Shown: positions 14,526-23,406 of the stretch, in pieces
Position numbering within the stretch: the stretch's first letter is position 1
Layout: every line of letters starts with the position of its first letter
Assembly (NCBI RefSeq): GCF_019734195.1
Contig: NZ_JAASHM010000027.1
Span: 1 to 46,285 of the forward strand
Length of the DNA: 46,285 nucleotides
Direction: 5' to 3'
From: Clostridium sp. K13
GTDB taxonomy: Bacteria; Bacillota; Clostridia; Clostridiales; Clostridiaceae
Notes under the pieces: model-generated
Database searches by the model: none
What the model was told of the DNA's origin: nothing
Seen by the model: the letters and a program-made list of their open reading frames with translations, nothing else
Made by a program: the position numbers and the translations under genes

Positions 14526-17396
14526 ATGTATAAAGTAAGTAATGAGTGTAAAAAGGCTATAAATCATTATTCTAGAGAATTATATAGTAAAGCTTATATA
14601 AATAATAATGAAATATATGCAAGTGATATTATATCTTATGAAATAAATGAAGGAATAATATCTGGTAGTGATTTTGAACTTGGTGGAGCAGTAGCATCTA
14701 CTTTAGAAATTAAAATTAATAATCTACATGGTGCTTATAATGACATTGAGTTAAATGGAAAAGAAATTAAAATATTTACAGGAATTTTATTAGAAGATAA
14801 TTCTATAGAATATGTACCAATGGGGATTTTTATAATTGATGAAGCTGTAAAAGATAAAAACATTATAGTGATTGAAGCTACAGACAAAATGGTAACTTTA
14901 GAAGATTATTATGAAAGTAAATTAACATTCCCTACAACTGTTTTAAATATAGCAAATGAAATTTGTACTATAGCTGGAATAACTTTAGCTACAAAACAAT
15001 TTTATAATAGTAATTACATAGTTAATAGTTTACCTTTTGGAATAACTCTTAGAGATGTAATTCATGATATAGCTGAAATTGCTGGAGGATTTGCTAAAAT
15101 TAATAGAATTGGTGAATTAGAAATAATAACACCAGGTAAAAGTATAGCAACTGAAATAAATAAAGATAGATACATAGATATGCAAATTAAAGAAGGATTC
15201 TATGTTGATAATTTAACTATAGTTGAAAATTACTTTCCAGTACCTCCAGTTCCAATTAATTTGAATGTTTTACCTTTTAGCTCTAAATGGCAAGGGGATT
15301 TTTCAATAGATCCAGGAGATAAAGTTATTTTAAATGATGGAAAAGGTACTTATGAAACTATTATTACTAAGCAGAAAATAACTTTTAATGGTGGATTAAG
15401 ATATGAAAGTGAATGTACTGGACTTAGTGATCAACAAAAAAGTACTCAACAAATATCGAATACAGAGAAAACTAATAAAAGATATAGAAGTGAAATTAAA
15501 CAGTTAGCTAATGAAATATCTCAAAAGGTATCAAGTGGTGATTTTGAAGCTTATCAAAAAATTACTGATGAAAAAATTGAAAACAAAGTTACTAAAACTG
15601 AAGCCGAACATATAGTTAACTCTAAGGTAGAACAAACTGAAAATAAATGGTCAGCTACATTTGAAAGTTCTGGAGCATATAACTTAATTGAAAACTCAAC
15701 TGGATTTAATAAAGTTAAAAATGGTTGGGAAAATGAAGTTGGTGATTCATCTAAAATATATGCTTGGTATAGAGCTAATGAAAAAGTATCTACTGGATAC
15801 TATATGGGGATATATAGAGATAATGATACTTCTACATCTATTTATAGTGCTATAAGTAGTAGGTTTAATTTAGCACCAAATACTACCTATACTTTCACAG
15901 GAAAGTTCAATACTCATAAGAAATCTAAAGGGGTAAGAGTAACAATTAAAACATCAAATTCTATAGATTATATCCAAGAAGATAGAGTAACATTTGATAA
16001 TTCTATAATCATATATGAAGCAAATGAAAACTCATGGGTAAATGTTAAGAATACATTTACTACTGGAGTAAATGTTAAATCTGGGTTTATTCAAATAGAG
16101 CATTTAGGATATGATGTTGATAATCCTTTAGTTTCTAATTCTAACACTATATTTTGGGCAGACTTATTACTTGTTGAAGGTGAAGTTTCAAAAGCCTGGT
16201 GTCCTCATGCAAATGAGATTTACAGTGGTTCAACTATAATTGATGCAAGTGGAGTTACTGTTAATAATGGAGCTATTAGAGTTAAGAATAAAGCTGGAAC
16301 AACTGTTTTAGAAGGGGATACCGAAGGTAATTTAATTTTATTGGGAACCATGAAAAGTCAGAAGGGAGATCAGTATGTTGCACTAAATAGTGGAGGTATC
16401 ACTTTTCAAGATGCACATAGAAATGAACAAATAGTAAGAATGGCTACATCAGCATATGCATCTAATGCAGATATGAATGGTATGATAATTGGAATGGCTC
16501 AATACTGTGATTATATTAGATTTAGTCATTTACAAAAGGCTGACTTAAGCCAGGGATGGGATTCAAGTGTGACGGCATATAACTTCTTTGATTTATGGGC
16601 AAGTAAGCAAATCATAGGTTCAACAGTTTATCAAAAAGGAATAAATGTATTTGCTCCAGTTTATATGAAAGGAAAAATGTGTTTTCAAAACAGTTCAGAT
16701 TATACAAGTGATATCTGCAATTTAAATTGGAATACAATTCAAGATTTGTTGGGGATATGCGGTGATAATGGATTGTTTCTAGGGTATAGAAGTGCGGGTG
16801 AATATAAAGCTAGAATTGTATTAACAGAAGGGGCACATCCGGGCACCGGAGATAATATAAGGTCATGGGGAAACTGGAATTTAAGTGAAGCAACAATTCA
16901 TAATGGACATTTTAATGGAAAATCTTTAACTATTTCAGGAAGTAAAAACTGTTTGCAAAAAACAAATAATTACGGTGAAAGACTTATAAATGCTTATGAA
17001 ACTGCAGAATATTATTTTGGAGATATAGGATCTGGAATAATAAATAATGATGGAGAATGCTTAGTTGGAATAGATGATGTATTCCAGGAATGTGTTAATA
17101 CTGATATAGAATATCATGTTTTTACTCAAATTTATAATGGAGTAATTAGAACAATAGAAAGAAATAAAACATATTTCATTGTAAAAGGTGAACCAGGAAC
17201 TAGTTTTAGTTGGGAGTTAAAAGCTAAGAGAATTGGCTATGAAAATAATAGATTAGATATTCAAGACTTAGAAAATAATTCTGAAAGTGGAGTTGAATTA
17301 TTTAATGATGATGATTTTAAGGCGAATACAAGTGAAGAAACTTTAAATTTTATATTAGATTTTAATTTAGAAGATTTATTAATGGAGGTATTGTAA
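14526..17396 (+). CDS. Tail hub / tail tip protein with carbohydrate-binding-like domain
   Basis: The 956-residue protein lies where siphoviruses keep the tail-associated hub. Residues 1-330 have the look of a gp27/Tal-like hub (SYEINEGIISGSDFELGG, VPMGIFIIDEA, ATDKMVTLEDYYESKL, LRDVIHDIAEIAGGFAKINRIGELEI). A helical linker (320-385) follows. About 395-565 looks like a CBM_4_9 jelly roll (NLIENSTGFNKVKNGWE, NLAPNTTYTFTGKF, FWADLLLVEGE). The rest (570-950) is beta-rich tip or fibre sequence. No peptidase motif was evident. Its TAA overlaps the ATG of the next small gene. It probably contacts the cell wall at infection. Confidence 0.85.
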   Translation: MYKVSNECKKAINHYSRELYSKAYINNNEIYASDIISYEINEGIISGSDFELGGAVASTLEIKINNLHGAYNDIELNGKEIKIFTGILLEDNSIEYVPMGIFIIDEAVKDKNIIVIEATDKMVTLEDYYESKLTFPTTVLNIANEICTIAGITLATKQFYNSNYIVNSLPFGITLRDVIHDIAEIAGGFAKINRIGELEIITPGKSIATEINKDRYIDMQIKEGFYVDNLTIVENYFPVPPVPINLNVLPFSSKWQGDFSIDPGDKVILNDGKGTYETIITKQKITFNGGLRYESECTGLSDQQKSTQQISNTEKTNKRYRSEIKQLANEISQKVSSGDFEAYQKITDEKIENKVTKTEAEHIVNSKVEQTENKWSATFESSGAYNLIENSTGFNKVKNGWENEVGDSSKIYAWYRANEKVSTGYYMGIYRDNDTSTSIYSAISSRFNLAPNTTYTFTGKFNTHKKSKGVRVTIKTSNSIDYIQEDRVTFDNSIIIYEANENSWVNVKNTFTTGVNVKSGFIQIEHLGYDVDNPLVSNSNTIFWADLLLVEGEVSKAWCPHANEIYSGSTIIDASGVTVNNGAIRVKNKAGTTVLEGDTEGNLILLGTMKSQKGDQYVALNSGGITFQDAHRNEQIVRMATSAYASNADMNGMIIGMAQYCDYIRFSHLQKADLSQGWDSSVTAYNFFDLWASKQIIGSTVYQKGINVFAPVYMKGKMCFQNSSDYTSDICNLNWNTIQDLLGICGDNGLFLGYRSAGEYKARIVLTEGAHPGTGDNIRSWGNWNLSEATIHNGHFNGKSLTISGSKNCLQKTNNYGERLINAYETAEYYFGDIGSGIINNDGECLVGIDDVFQECVNTDIEYHVFTQIYNGVIRTIERNKTYFIVKGEPGTSFSWELKAKRIGYENNRLDIQDLENNSESGVELFNDDDFKANTSEETLNFILDFNLEDLLMEVL

Positions 17397-17584
17397 TGAA
17401 AATATTAACTGGATTTGCAGTAGTTAAAGATAGTGTAGGTAATAGAATAACTTTTACTACAACTGAAGTAGATGAAAGTGGAATGATAACATCTAGTAAT
17501 AATAAAGAAAGTTTTATTGTTCTTGATCCTGAAACTAATGCTTTAATTACACAATTAGAAGAAAAAATTAAAAATAGAGTATAG
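17396..17584 (+). CDS. Short protein between hub and baseplate genes, 62 aa
   Basis: A GGAGG ribosome site inside the end of the hub gene and the TAATG overlap support this 62-residue frame. Sequence MKILTGFAVVKDSVGNRI, then VDESGMITSSNNKESFIVLD and a C-terminal helix LITQLEEKIKNRV. Small proteins of this shape are common at this place in clostridial prophages, but I know no function for them. Confidence 0.75.
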   Translation: MKILTGFAVVKDSVGNRITFTTTEVDESGMITSSNNKESFIVLDPETNALITQLEEKIKNRV

Positions 17585-17595
17585 CAGGTGATATA

Positions 17596-20500
17596 ATGGC
17601 ACTCATACAGGGGATAGTAGATACTCAAAAACAAAACTTGAAGAGTTTAGGGATAGTAAATTCGGGTGATGATCTAACAATTGAATTAGAAGTAAAACAG
17701 AATGGGGTTAACATTGAATTTGTTAATCCTATTTTTGAATTACTAGCTACTAAGAGTGATGGGACTAGAGTTAGGCAACTAGTTGATATAACTTATATAG
17801 GCAATGTAGTTAATATAATAGGGGATGAACAATTGGTTACTTCTCCTGGTATAGTAACTTTGCAATTAATAATTAAAGACAACAAAAGGAGCTCTACTTG
17901 TCTTTTCTATTTTATGTGTGGCACAAGTTTAGATAGAGATATAATACAATCTATTTCTAAAGTTGAAGTTCTAAATCAATTAGATGAATATGTAGTACAG
18001 GCATTTGCAAATCTTAAAGAGTATGAACAAAGAATAATAGCTAGTGATGCATCTATAAGAAATCTTAATGAAGATATGATAAAGGCTGAAAAAGTTAGAG
18101 TACAAGCTGAAATTAATAGGGGGAATACATTTGATAATCTTGTATTAAAGATGAATAATGCTATTAATGCAGCTATAGCTACAGATGAAACACTACAAAA
18201 TAATGAAATTAAGAGAATTGATAATTATAATACTCTTAAAGTTGAATTAGAGAGCATTAAAGACGATTTAATTCTACTTAATAATAATATTAGCAAAGAG
18301 GAAGAGAAAAGAGTACAAGCTGAAATTGATAGAGTTAATAAAGCATTAGAGATAATAGAAAAATTAAAATCTACTAATGATAAAGTAACTATAGCTGAAG
18401 CAGAGAGGGTAACTGAATTTAATAATATTAAATCCGAACTTACTTCTCTTAAAGAGGCTCTTACAACTATCAATAATATCGCAAACTCTAATGAAGAAAT
18501 TAGAAAAACAAATGAAAGTGGAAGAGTTGCAGCTGAACAACAAAGAGTTACAGATTTTGAAAAAATAAAATCTGATAATACATCTCTTGGAGTAGCTCTT
18601 ACTAAAAAAGTTGATGATAAGATAGTTGAAATTGAAGCCAATAATAATACTTTTAAGCAAGGAATTAACGAACAATACGATACTATTGTTCAACAAAACA
18701 ATAATTTCCAAACTGAAATGAATACGGATTATGGAGATGCTAAGGTTGACTATTTTGGAGAAGAACATATTAATGTAGTAAATAGATTAAATTCAGATTT
18801 TGATAATGTACATCAAAGAATTAATGACAGTTCTTATTTGGAATATGAGGGAAGTTCAATAAAAGCAGATAATACTTATTATGGATTAACTAAAGATTTA
18901 TCTATTAAGGGTAGGACTTTACAAAATTGCTACCCGCCTATAGAAAGAGAAAATTTTATTAATTTATTAGGGGGGACAGTAGAAAACGGGTATATTCATT
19001 TGGTCGGAAGAGCGCCGGGATATTCAAATGCGTGGATTAATCTTAATAAATCAATTTTGAAACCCAAAACAGTATACACATTAATAATTGATATTAAAGA
19101 AAATACATTAATTGATGTTTTAACTATAACATCATCACATATAGATGATTGTTTTAAAAAGGCATATACAATTACAGATAAAACTACAGGAATAATAAAA
19201 CTAATAGTAGAAACTAAGGACGAATTTACTGATACAATGATGTCGATGAGAACATATTTAAATTCAGTTGAAACGGGAGCAGTAAAGTTTAGAATAATGT
19301 GTATTGAAGGTAACCATACAAACACTTCTATTTCAGAACTTCCTTTCGGTGAGGGTATTTATAGTGTTGGTGAATCTGAAAACAATTTAATTAATGTCAA
19401 GAGTTGTGGAAAGAATTTATTTAGGTATGAAGATGTACGTCCGAGAAATTCATTAAGTGTAGTAGAATATGGAGATAATAGTGTTACTATAACTGATGAA
19501 TATTACTGTGGTTCAATAATTAAAATTAAAAGAAATACTAGATATTATGTAAGTGCTACAAGAACTCTTTTACTCGGTGAAAAAGGTGGACAAATTGCTA
19601 TTTTTAAAAGTGATGGCAAGTCAGTTCAAGGTAACACTCCAATTAAGACTTTGGGGGTTAAAGACGGTTGGTTTGATAGTGAGGATAATGAATATATATC
19701 TTTCTTAATGTATGGTGGTTCTGCTAGTTTAGGAACATGTAAATTTTCAAACGTTCAAGTAGAAGAGATAAAGAACACAGAAACGACAGGAACTAATTAT
19801 TTTGCTCCAATATGGGATAATCAAAACATTCAACTAGATGAACCTTTACGTTCTTTACCTAATGGCGTTTATGATGAAATTGTTGGAGATAATTTAATAA
19901 GAAGAATTAAAAAAGTAGATTTTGGTGGAAGTAATTATAATAAGTTTGATTATTGGAACGCAGTAAATGGTGCAAGTGAAAATTATATTAGAGGTTATTG
20001 TTATTATAGAAGTATTCCTGGAGGTATTGAGGGTAAAAGGAATAGTAAGATTATGTGTGATAAACACCCAATAAATACTAATAATCCATATAAGGCTGAA
20101 ACAGCAGGGATTTTAGGAGTAAATGATTATATAGGATTGGTAATACCTATCAATTGTATTCCGAATTTTTATAGTTTAGATGGTACTGCAAAAGGAAACG
20201 CACTTAAAAATTGGATTAAAAATAATCCATTTACAGTTTATTACGAACTTGCGGAGCCAATAGTTACTAAGCTACCTAAAAAAGCAGAATTAAAAACTTT
20301 TGATGGGACAACACACTTTACAAGTAATAATAAACTACTTCCAAGTTTGTCTGTAAAAGTTCCAACAAATGTACAAGCTGTATTACAAGATACAAGAGCT
20401 AGAAATAGAGAATTAGAAAATGAACTTGAAACAACTACATTAAAGCTAAAAGAAGCAGATAATATATTAAAAGAAATGGACACAGATTTAATAAAAACAA

Positions 20501-20790
20501 ATTGGGAAATGGACGATAGATTATTTGAAGTAGAATGGGCATTAGAAGATGCTGGACTAGTTACATCAGTATCAACATTTAATATAAATAATAAAATGAG
20601 AGGAAGTGCAAGTGTTATGGCATTAAGTAAATTTGAACAAGCTAAAATTATTATTATGAGTGGTGATTATGATAGAGCTACTTTAGAAGGACAACTTTCT
20701 AAATATCTTAAAAGAAATATAATTGCTCAAGATGAATATGATACTTTAATTAGTATGATGGACGCAAAAGAAATTGTAGTGGGTGAATAA
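17596..20790 (+). CDS. BppU-type baseplate upper protein / tail fibre
   Basis: The 1064-residue protein starts with a domain like the N-terminus of phage baseplate upper protein BppU (about 1-135: GDDLTIELEVKQNGVNIEF, LLATKSDGTRVRQ, TLQLIIKDNKRSSTCLFYF). A long coiled coil follows (about 140-420), with repeated AExxR and heptad patterns. The receptor-facing region (about 430-920) is beta-rich with fibre-like motifs (PNGVYDEIVGDNLIRRI, TVYYELAEPIVTKLP). The last 130 residues form another coiled coil and a helical hairpin. The base composition of 18,900-19,800 looks more GC-rich than the flanks, suggesting exchange of the receptor module. It likely carries host specificity. Confidence 0.85.
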   Translation: MALIQGIVDTQKQNLKSLGIVNSGDDLTIELEVKQNGVNIEFVNPIFELLATKSDGTRVRQLVDITYIGNVVNIIGDEQLVTSPGIVTLQLIIKDNKRSSTCLFYFMCGTSLDRDIIQSISKVEVLNQLDEYVVQAFANLKEYEQRIIASDASIRNLNEDMIKAEKVRVQAEINRGNTFDNLVLKMNNAINAAIATDETLQNNEIKRIDNYNTLKVELESIKDDLILLNNNISKEEEKRVQAEIDRVNKALEIIEKLKSTNDKVTIAEAERVTEFNNIKSELTSLKEALTTINNIANSNEEIRKTNESGRVAAEQQRVTDFEKIKSDNTSLGVALTKKVDDKIVEIEANNNTFKQGINEQYDTIVQQNNNFQTEMNTDYGDAKVDYFGEEHINVVNRLNSDFDNVHQRINDSSYLEYEGSSIKADNTYYGLTKDLSIKGRTLQNCYPPIERENFINLLGGTVENGYIHLVGRAPGYSNAWINLNKSILKPKTVYTLIIDIKENTLIDVLTITSSHIDDCFKKAYTITDKTTGIIKLIVETKDEFTDTMMSMRTYLNSVETGAVKFRIMCIEGNHTNTSISELPFGEGIYSVGESENNLINVKSCGKNLFRYEDVRPRNSLSVVEYGDNSVTITDEYYCGSIIKIKRNTRYYVSATRTLLLGEKGGQIAIFKSDGKSVQGNTPIKTLGVKDGWFDSEDNEYISFLMYGGSASLGTCKFSNVQVEEIKNTETTGTNYFAPIWDNQNIQLDEPLRSLPNGVYDEIVGDNLIRRIKKVDFGGSNYNKFDYWNAVNGASENYIRGYCYYRSIPGGIEGKRNSKIMCDKHPINTNNPYKAETAGILGVNDYIGLVIPINCIPNFYSLDGTAKGNALKNWIKNNPFTVYYELAEPIVTKLPKKAELKTFDGTTHFTSNNKLLPSLSVKVPTNVQAVLQDTRARNRELENELETTTLKLKEADNILKEMDTDLIKTNWEMDDRLFEVEWALEDAGLVTSVSTFNINNKMRGSASVMALSKFEQAKIIIMSGDYDRATLEGQLSKYLKRNIIAQDEYDTLISMMDAKEIVVGE

Positions 20791-20810
20791 TTGATTTAAA
20801 GTGTGAACAA

Positions 20811-20836
20811 AGAGCTTAGGAAACTAGGCTCTTTTT
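20811..20836 (+). terminator. Terminator after the fibre gene
   Basis: AGAGCTTAG (20811-20819) pairs with CTAGGCTCT (20824-20832), one G-U wobble, loop GAAA, then TTTT. A stable GAAA tetraloop. It separates the structural genes from the lysis pair. Confidence 0.75.
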
Positions 20837-20889
20837 ATATTACAAAAGATAACACCTGAGGTTAGGAAAATTTATTATGAGGTGCAAAA

Positions 20890-21270
20890 ATGGAATTAAT
20901 TAAAATGTTACAAGAAAACATATCACTACAAACGCTATATCTAATATTTTCAATTGAGGTGGTAGTAGATGTAATAACAGGAATAATGAAAGCGTGGAAA
21001 AATGGAAGATTAAAAAGTAGAGCATTAAGAGATGGATTATTTGCTTCAATGGGAGAATTAATATTATTGCTATTATGTATTGGTGCAGCTGAATTAGTAC
21101 CAATAACAATAATAATAGTATTCTCTATATTAGTATTTATGGTAATTAAAGAGCTTTACTCTATATTAGAAAATCTTTTAGAAATAGGAGCTAGAATTCC
21201 AAGTTGGTTAGTTAAGGGCTTAAAAGTATATGTAGATAAATTTGATAATTTAGAAAAGGGAGATGAATAA
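20890..21270 (+). CDS. Phage holin (holin_4_1 / TcdE-like family)
   Basis: The 126-residue membrane protein precedes the amidase by two bases. It has hydrophobic segments at about 14-31 (LYLIFSIEVVVDVITGIM), 53-72 (ELILLLLCIGAAELVPI) and 74-92 (IIIVFSILVFMVIKELYSIL). The basic patch KAWKNGRLKSRALRDGL between the first two is the trademark of the phage_holin_4_1 group, which includes TcdE. It should form membrane lesions that time lysis. GAGGTG precedes the ATG. Confidence 0.88.
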   Translation: MELIKMLQENISLQTLYLIFSIEVVVDVITGIMKAWKNGRLKSRALRDGLFASMGELILLLLCIGAAELVPITIIIVFSILVFMVIKELYSILENLLEIGARIPSWLVKGLKVYVDKFDNLEKGDE

Positions 21271-21272
21271 AT

Positions 21273-21950
21273 ATGAAAATAGCAGTAAGAGGTGGACATT
21301 GTCCAAAAGTAACAGGAGCAAGTGCATTAATAGATGAACTTACAGAAGATAGAAAAGTTAAAGATGCAGTAATTAAATATTTAAAGAAATTAGGACATAC
21401 TGTTTTAGATGTAACTCCACCAGATAGTACAAGTTCATCAAGTTCAGATTTGAGTTACGGGGTTAATCAAGCGAATAATTGGGGAGCAGAGTTATTTGTA
21501 TCTATTCATTTTAACAATGCATATAACACATATAATGGAGCGATAGGAAGTGAAGTGTGTGTATATTCTAACATTGATGTAGCTAAAAGGGTAGTTGATG
21601 GTTTAGGATCATTAGGTTTTAAGAATAGAGGTCAAAAAGTTAGAACAGGACTTTATGAACTAAAAAATACTAAAATGAAATCTATGATCATTGAGGTTTG
21701 TTTTGTAGAAGCAACTGAAGATGTAGTATTATATAGAAGGTTAGGAGCTGATGCAGTTGGTAAGAATATAGCTGAATCAATTGCAAATAAAAAAATTCCA
21801 CATCTAACTAATAATACAAGTGATACTGGGGAAATTTACTATAGATGCATTGCTGGTAGTTTTAAAGAGAAAGATAATGCTGAAAAAAGAAAATATGAAT
21901 TAGAAGCTAAGGGATTTACTGGTGTATTTTTAGAAGCTTTTAAGAAATAA
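21273..21950 (+). CDS. Endolysin: N-acetylmuramoyl-L-alanine amidase with SPOR domain
   Basis: The 225-residue protein is an Amidase_3-type zinc enzyme cutting between muramic acid and L-alanine. Zinc and catalytic residues: His9 in RGGHCP, a glutamate near 22-26, the histidine of SIHFN (about 87-91) and the glutamate of IIEVCF (about 145-150). After a short linker (NNTSDTGE) residues about 186-225 form a SPOR-like fold (YYRCIAGSFKEKDNAEKRKYELEAKGFTG) for cell-wall binding. No signal peptide, so it relies on the holin. This architecture is common in Clostridium phages. Confidence 0.93.
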   Translation: MKIAVRGGHCPKVTGASALIDELTEDRKVKDAVIKYLKKLGHTVLDVTPPDSTSSSSSDLSYGVNQANNWGAELFVSIHFNNAYNTYNGAIGSEVCVYSNIDVAKRVVDGLGSLGFKNRGQKVRTGLYELKNTKMKSMIIEVCFVEATEDVVLYRRLGADAVGKNIAESIANKKIPHLTNNTSDTGEIYYRCIAGSFKEKDNAEKRKYELEAKGFTGVFLEAFKK

Positions 21951-21956
21951 TTTATT

Positions 21957-21994
21957 AAGGCTAGATACTCTTAATTAGGTATCTAGCCTTTTTT
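21957..21994 (+). terminator. Strong terminator of the late operon
   Basis: A 12-bp perfect stem, AAGGCTAGATAC (21957-21968) with GTATCTAGCCTT (21979-21990), ten-base loop and a T tract. It lies directly after the amidase stop and ends the late transcript. Confidence 0.88.
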
Positions 21995-22069
21995 ATTTTA
22001 GTTATTATAAATAATTTAAAGATTATATGGCATAGTACTAAAGCCAAATATGGACAAGCTTAACATATT

Positions 22070-22147
22070 ATTGTAAAATAAAAATAAAACCACTAGGTTT
22101 GCTTATTAAATAGTGGTTTCAAATGATAAATTGTATTTCTATAATAT
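22070..22147 (-). ncRNA. Putative small RNA transcribed away from the ParA cassette
   Basis: On the minus strand an extended -10 promoter (TGATATAAT; -10 at 22159-22154) would start a transcript near 22147. About 30 bases later comes a hairpin whose arms are AAACCACT and AGTGGTTT (22112-22119 and 22087-22094) followed on that strand by a long U-rich run. That gives an RNA of about 75 bases with no start codon plus ribosome site in it. Antisense control, an antitoxin RNA or a by-product of a bidirectional promoter are all possible. Confidence 0.4.
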
Positions 22148-22181
22148 AACTCTATTATATCATAGTATTAAAGAAATACAA
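22131..22181. promoter_or_regulatory. Symmetric divergent promoter of the ParA cassette
   Basis: TTGTATTTCT (22131-22140) and AGAAATACAA (22172-22181) are a perfect 10-bp inverted repeat. On the plus strand TTGTAT, 16 bases, TATTAT (22153-22158). On the minus strand TTGTAT, 16 bases, TATAAT (22159-22154) with a TG extension. The two -10 elements overlap on the same bases, so polymerases bound for left and right would compete. The arms could also be an operator. Confidence 0.5.
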
Positions 22182-22204
22182 ATATAATAATAGGGGGATG
22201 AATT

Positions 22205-23044
22205 ATGAATGCAAAAATAGTTTCATTTATTAATATGAAAGGTGGGGTAGGTAAAACTACTTTATGCCTAGGTATTGGAGAATATCTTTCGAAAGAAGAT
22301 ACACATAATAAAAAAATATTATATATAGATATGGATCCACAGTTTAATACAACACAAACTTTAATGAATGAATTTGATTTAGAAGAGAAATATTTAAGTG
22401 AATATTATAAAACAAAGAATGTGAGAAAAATTTTTGAAATGCCTACTACTATTTCTGAAAAACCTATTTTGCCTAAGCCAGAAGACATAATAGTAAAGTT
22501 AAATTCTAATATTGATATAATTCCAGGGACAATTAATTTAATATTTGAAGATTCAAACAAAGAGGATAAAATAAGACGATTAAAAAAATTTATTAAAGAT
22601 AATAATTTAAGAAATGATTACGATTTTATTTTTATAGATTGCCCTCCAACAATATCACTATATACGGATGCAGCTTTAATGACTTCGGATTATTATCTAG
22701 TACCAAATAGAATTGATAGATATTCAATTTTAGGAATAAAACTTTTAAAACAAATAATTGATAGGCTAGAGAGTAATCAAGATTTAGATATTAAAGCCTT
22801 AGGAATAGTATATACAATGGTTGGAGATGAGACTAATAAAACAACACGTTTAAAAAATACCTTTGAAGATAGTGAAATCGTAAAAGAAATAGGTCTTTTT
22901 TCTGGTGAAACCAGATATGTAAGAGACTTATTAGTAGGGCTACAGGGGAATATAGCTTCGAAGTATAAGAATTCAAGAGAAGATATAGAGAGTATTTGTT
23001 CAGAATTTTTAGAAAGGATAGAGAGTTATGAAGAGCATAGTTAA
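22205..23044 (+). CDS. ParA/MinD-family ATPase
   Basis: The 279-residue protein has the deviant Walker A motif KGGVGKTT (12-19), the A' motif IDMDPQ (Asp42, Asp44) and Walker B FIDCPPT (Asp145), defining a ParA/Soj-type P-loop ATPase without an N-terminal HTH. Then it has VPNRIDRYSILGIKLL and an HTRFL-like C-terminal half. In plasmids such proteins move cargo over nucleoid DNA with a ParB partner, but no ParB is adjacent. The gene overlaps a 124-aa gene by 17 bases and heads a three- or four-gene cassette in the accessory region of the prophage. It may serve episome partition or an unknown defence or conversion function. The ribosome site is AGGGGGATGAATT. Confidence 0.9.
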   Translation: MNAKIVSFINMKGGVGKTTLCLGIGEYLSKEDTHNKKILYIDMDPQFNTTQTLMNEFDLEEKYLSEYYKTKNVRKIFEMPTTISEKPILPKPEDIIVKLNSNIDIIPGTINLIFEDSNKEDKIRRLKKFIKDNNLRNDYDFIFIDCPPTISLYTDAALMTSDYYLVPNRIDRYSILGIKLLKQIIDRLESNQDLDIKALGIVYTMVGDETNKTTRLKNTFEDSEIVKEIGLFSGETRYVRDLLVGLQGNIASKYKNSREDIESICSEFLERIESYEEHS

Positions 23045-23402
23045 TCCAATAAATAAAAATGAAGTAATTAATAAATTAAATAATACAAAGTTAGAACATT
23101 CTGAGTTTATTGGTATAGTATGTTGTATTATTCATTCAAAAGAAATATTTCCTAATAATAAGGATATTATTCCGTTTTTAGAACAAGTATTTAGTGTTAA
23201 ATACTTGCAATATGTTTTGAATTCTAGAACTTTAATATCAGCTAGGCTATGTAAGACATTATTATGTATTGATGGAATAGAGTTAGAAAAGCTAAGAAAT
23301 AAAACGGTTAAATATTTCTATATATATGAAAATAAGAATATAAACTCAAATAAAAAAAAGAATGCCAATGATAAATTGAGTATTTGGTTAAAGGAATTAT
23401 AA
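23028..23402 (+). CDS. Unrecognised partner of the ParA-like ATPase, 124 aa
   Basis: I do not recognise this protein. It overlaps the ATPase gene by 17 bases, so the two are likely co-translated and interact. The sequence is predicted mainly helical (EVINKLNNTKLEHSEFIGIVC, IIPFLEQVFSVKYLQYVLNSRTLISARL), with a basic, Lys/Asn-rich loop near the end (about 105-115) and a final amphipathic WLKEL. No HTH is obvious. It could be an adaptor in place of ParB, or part of a two-gene effector. The start ATG follows AAGGATAGAGAG. Confidence 0.75.
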   Translation: MKSIVNPINKNEVINKLNNTKLEHSEFIGIVCCIIHSKEIFPNNKDIIPFLEQVFSVKYLQYVLNSRTLISARLCKTLLCIDGIELEKLRNKTVKYFYIYENKNINSNKKKNANDKLSIWLKEL

Positions 23403-23406
23403 TGTT

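Noticed and set aside
18225..18768. Minus-strand frames opposite the fibre coiled coil
   Set aside because: The repetitive coiled-coil codons leave the other strand open by chance; no start signals or recognisable domains.
22087..22119. Hairpin AAACCACT/AGTGGTTT as a terminator of the late operon
   Set aside because: A stronger terminator already follows the amidase, and on the plus strand no T run follows; the U-rich tail is on the minus strand, so it was assigned to the small RNA candidate.
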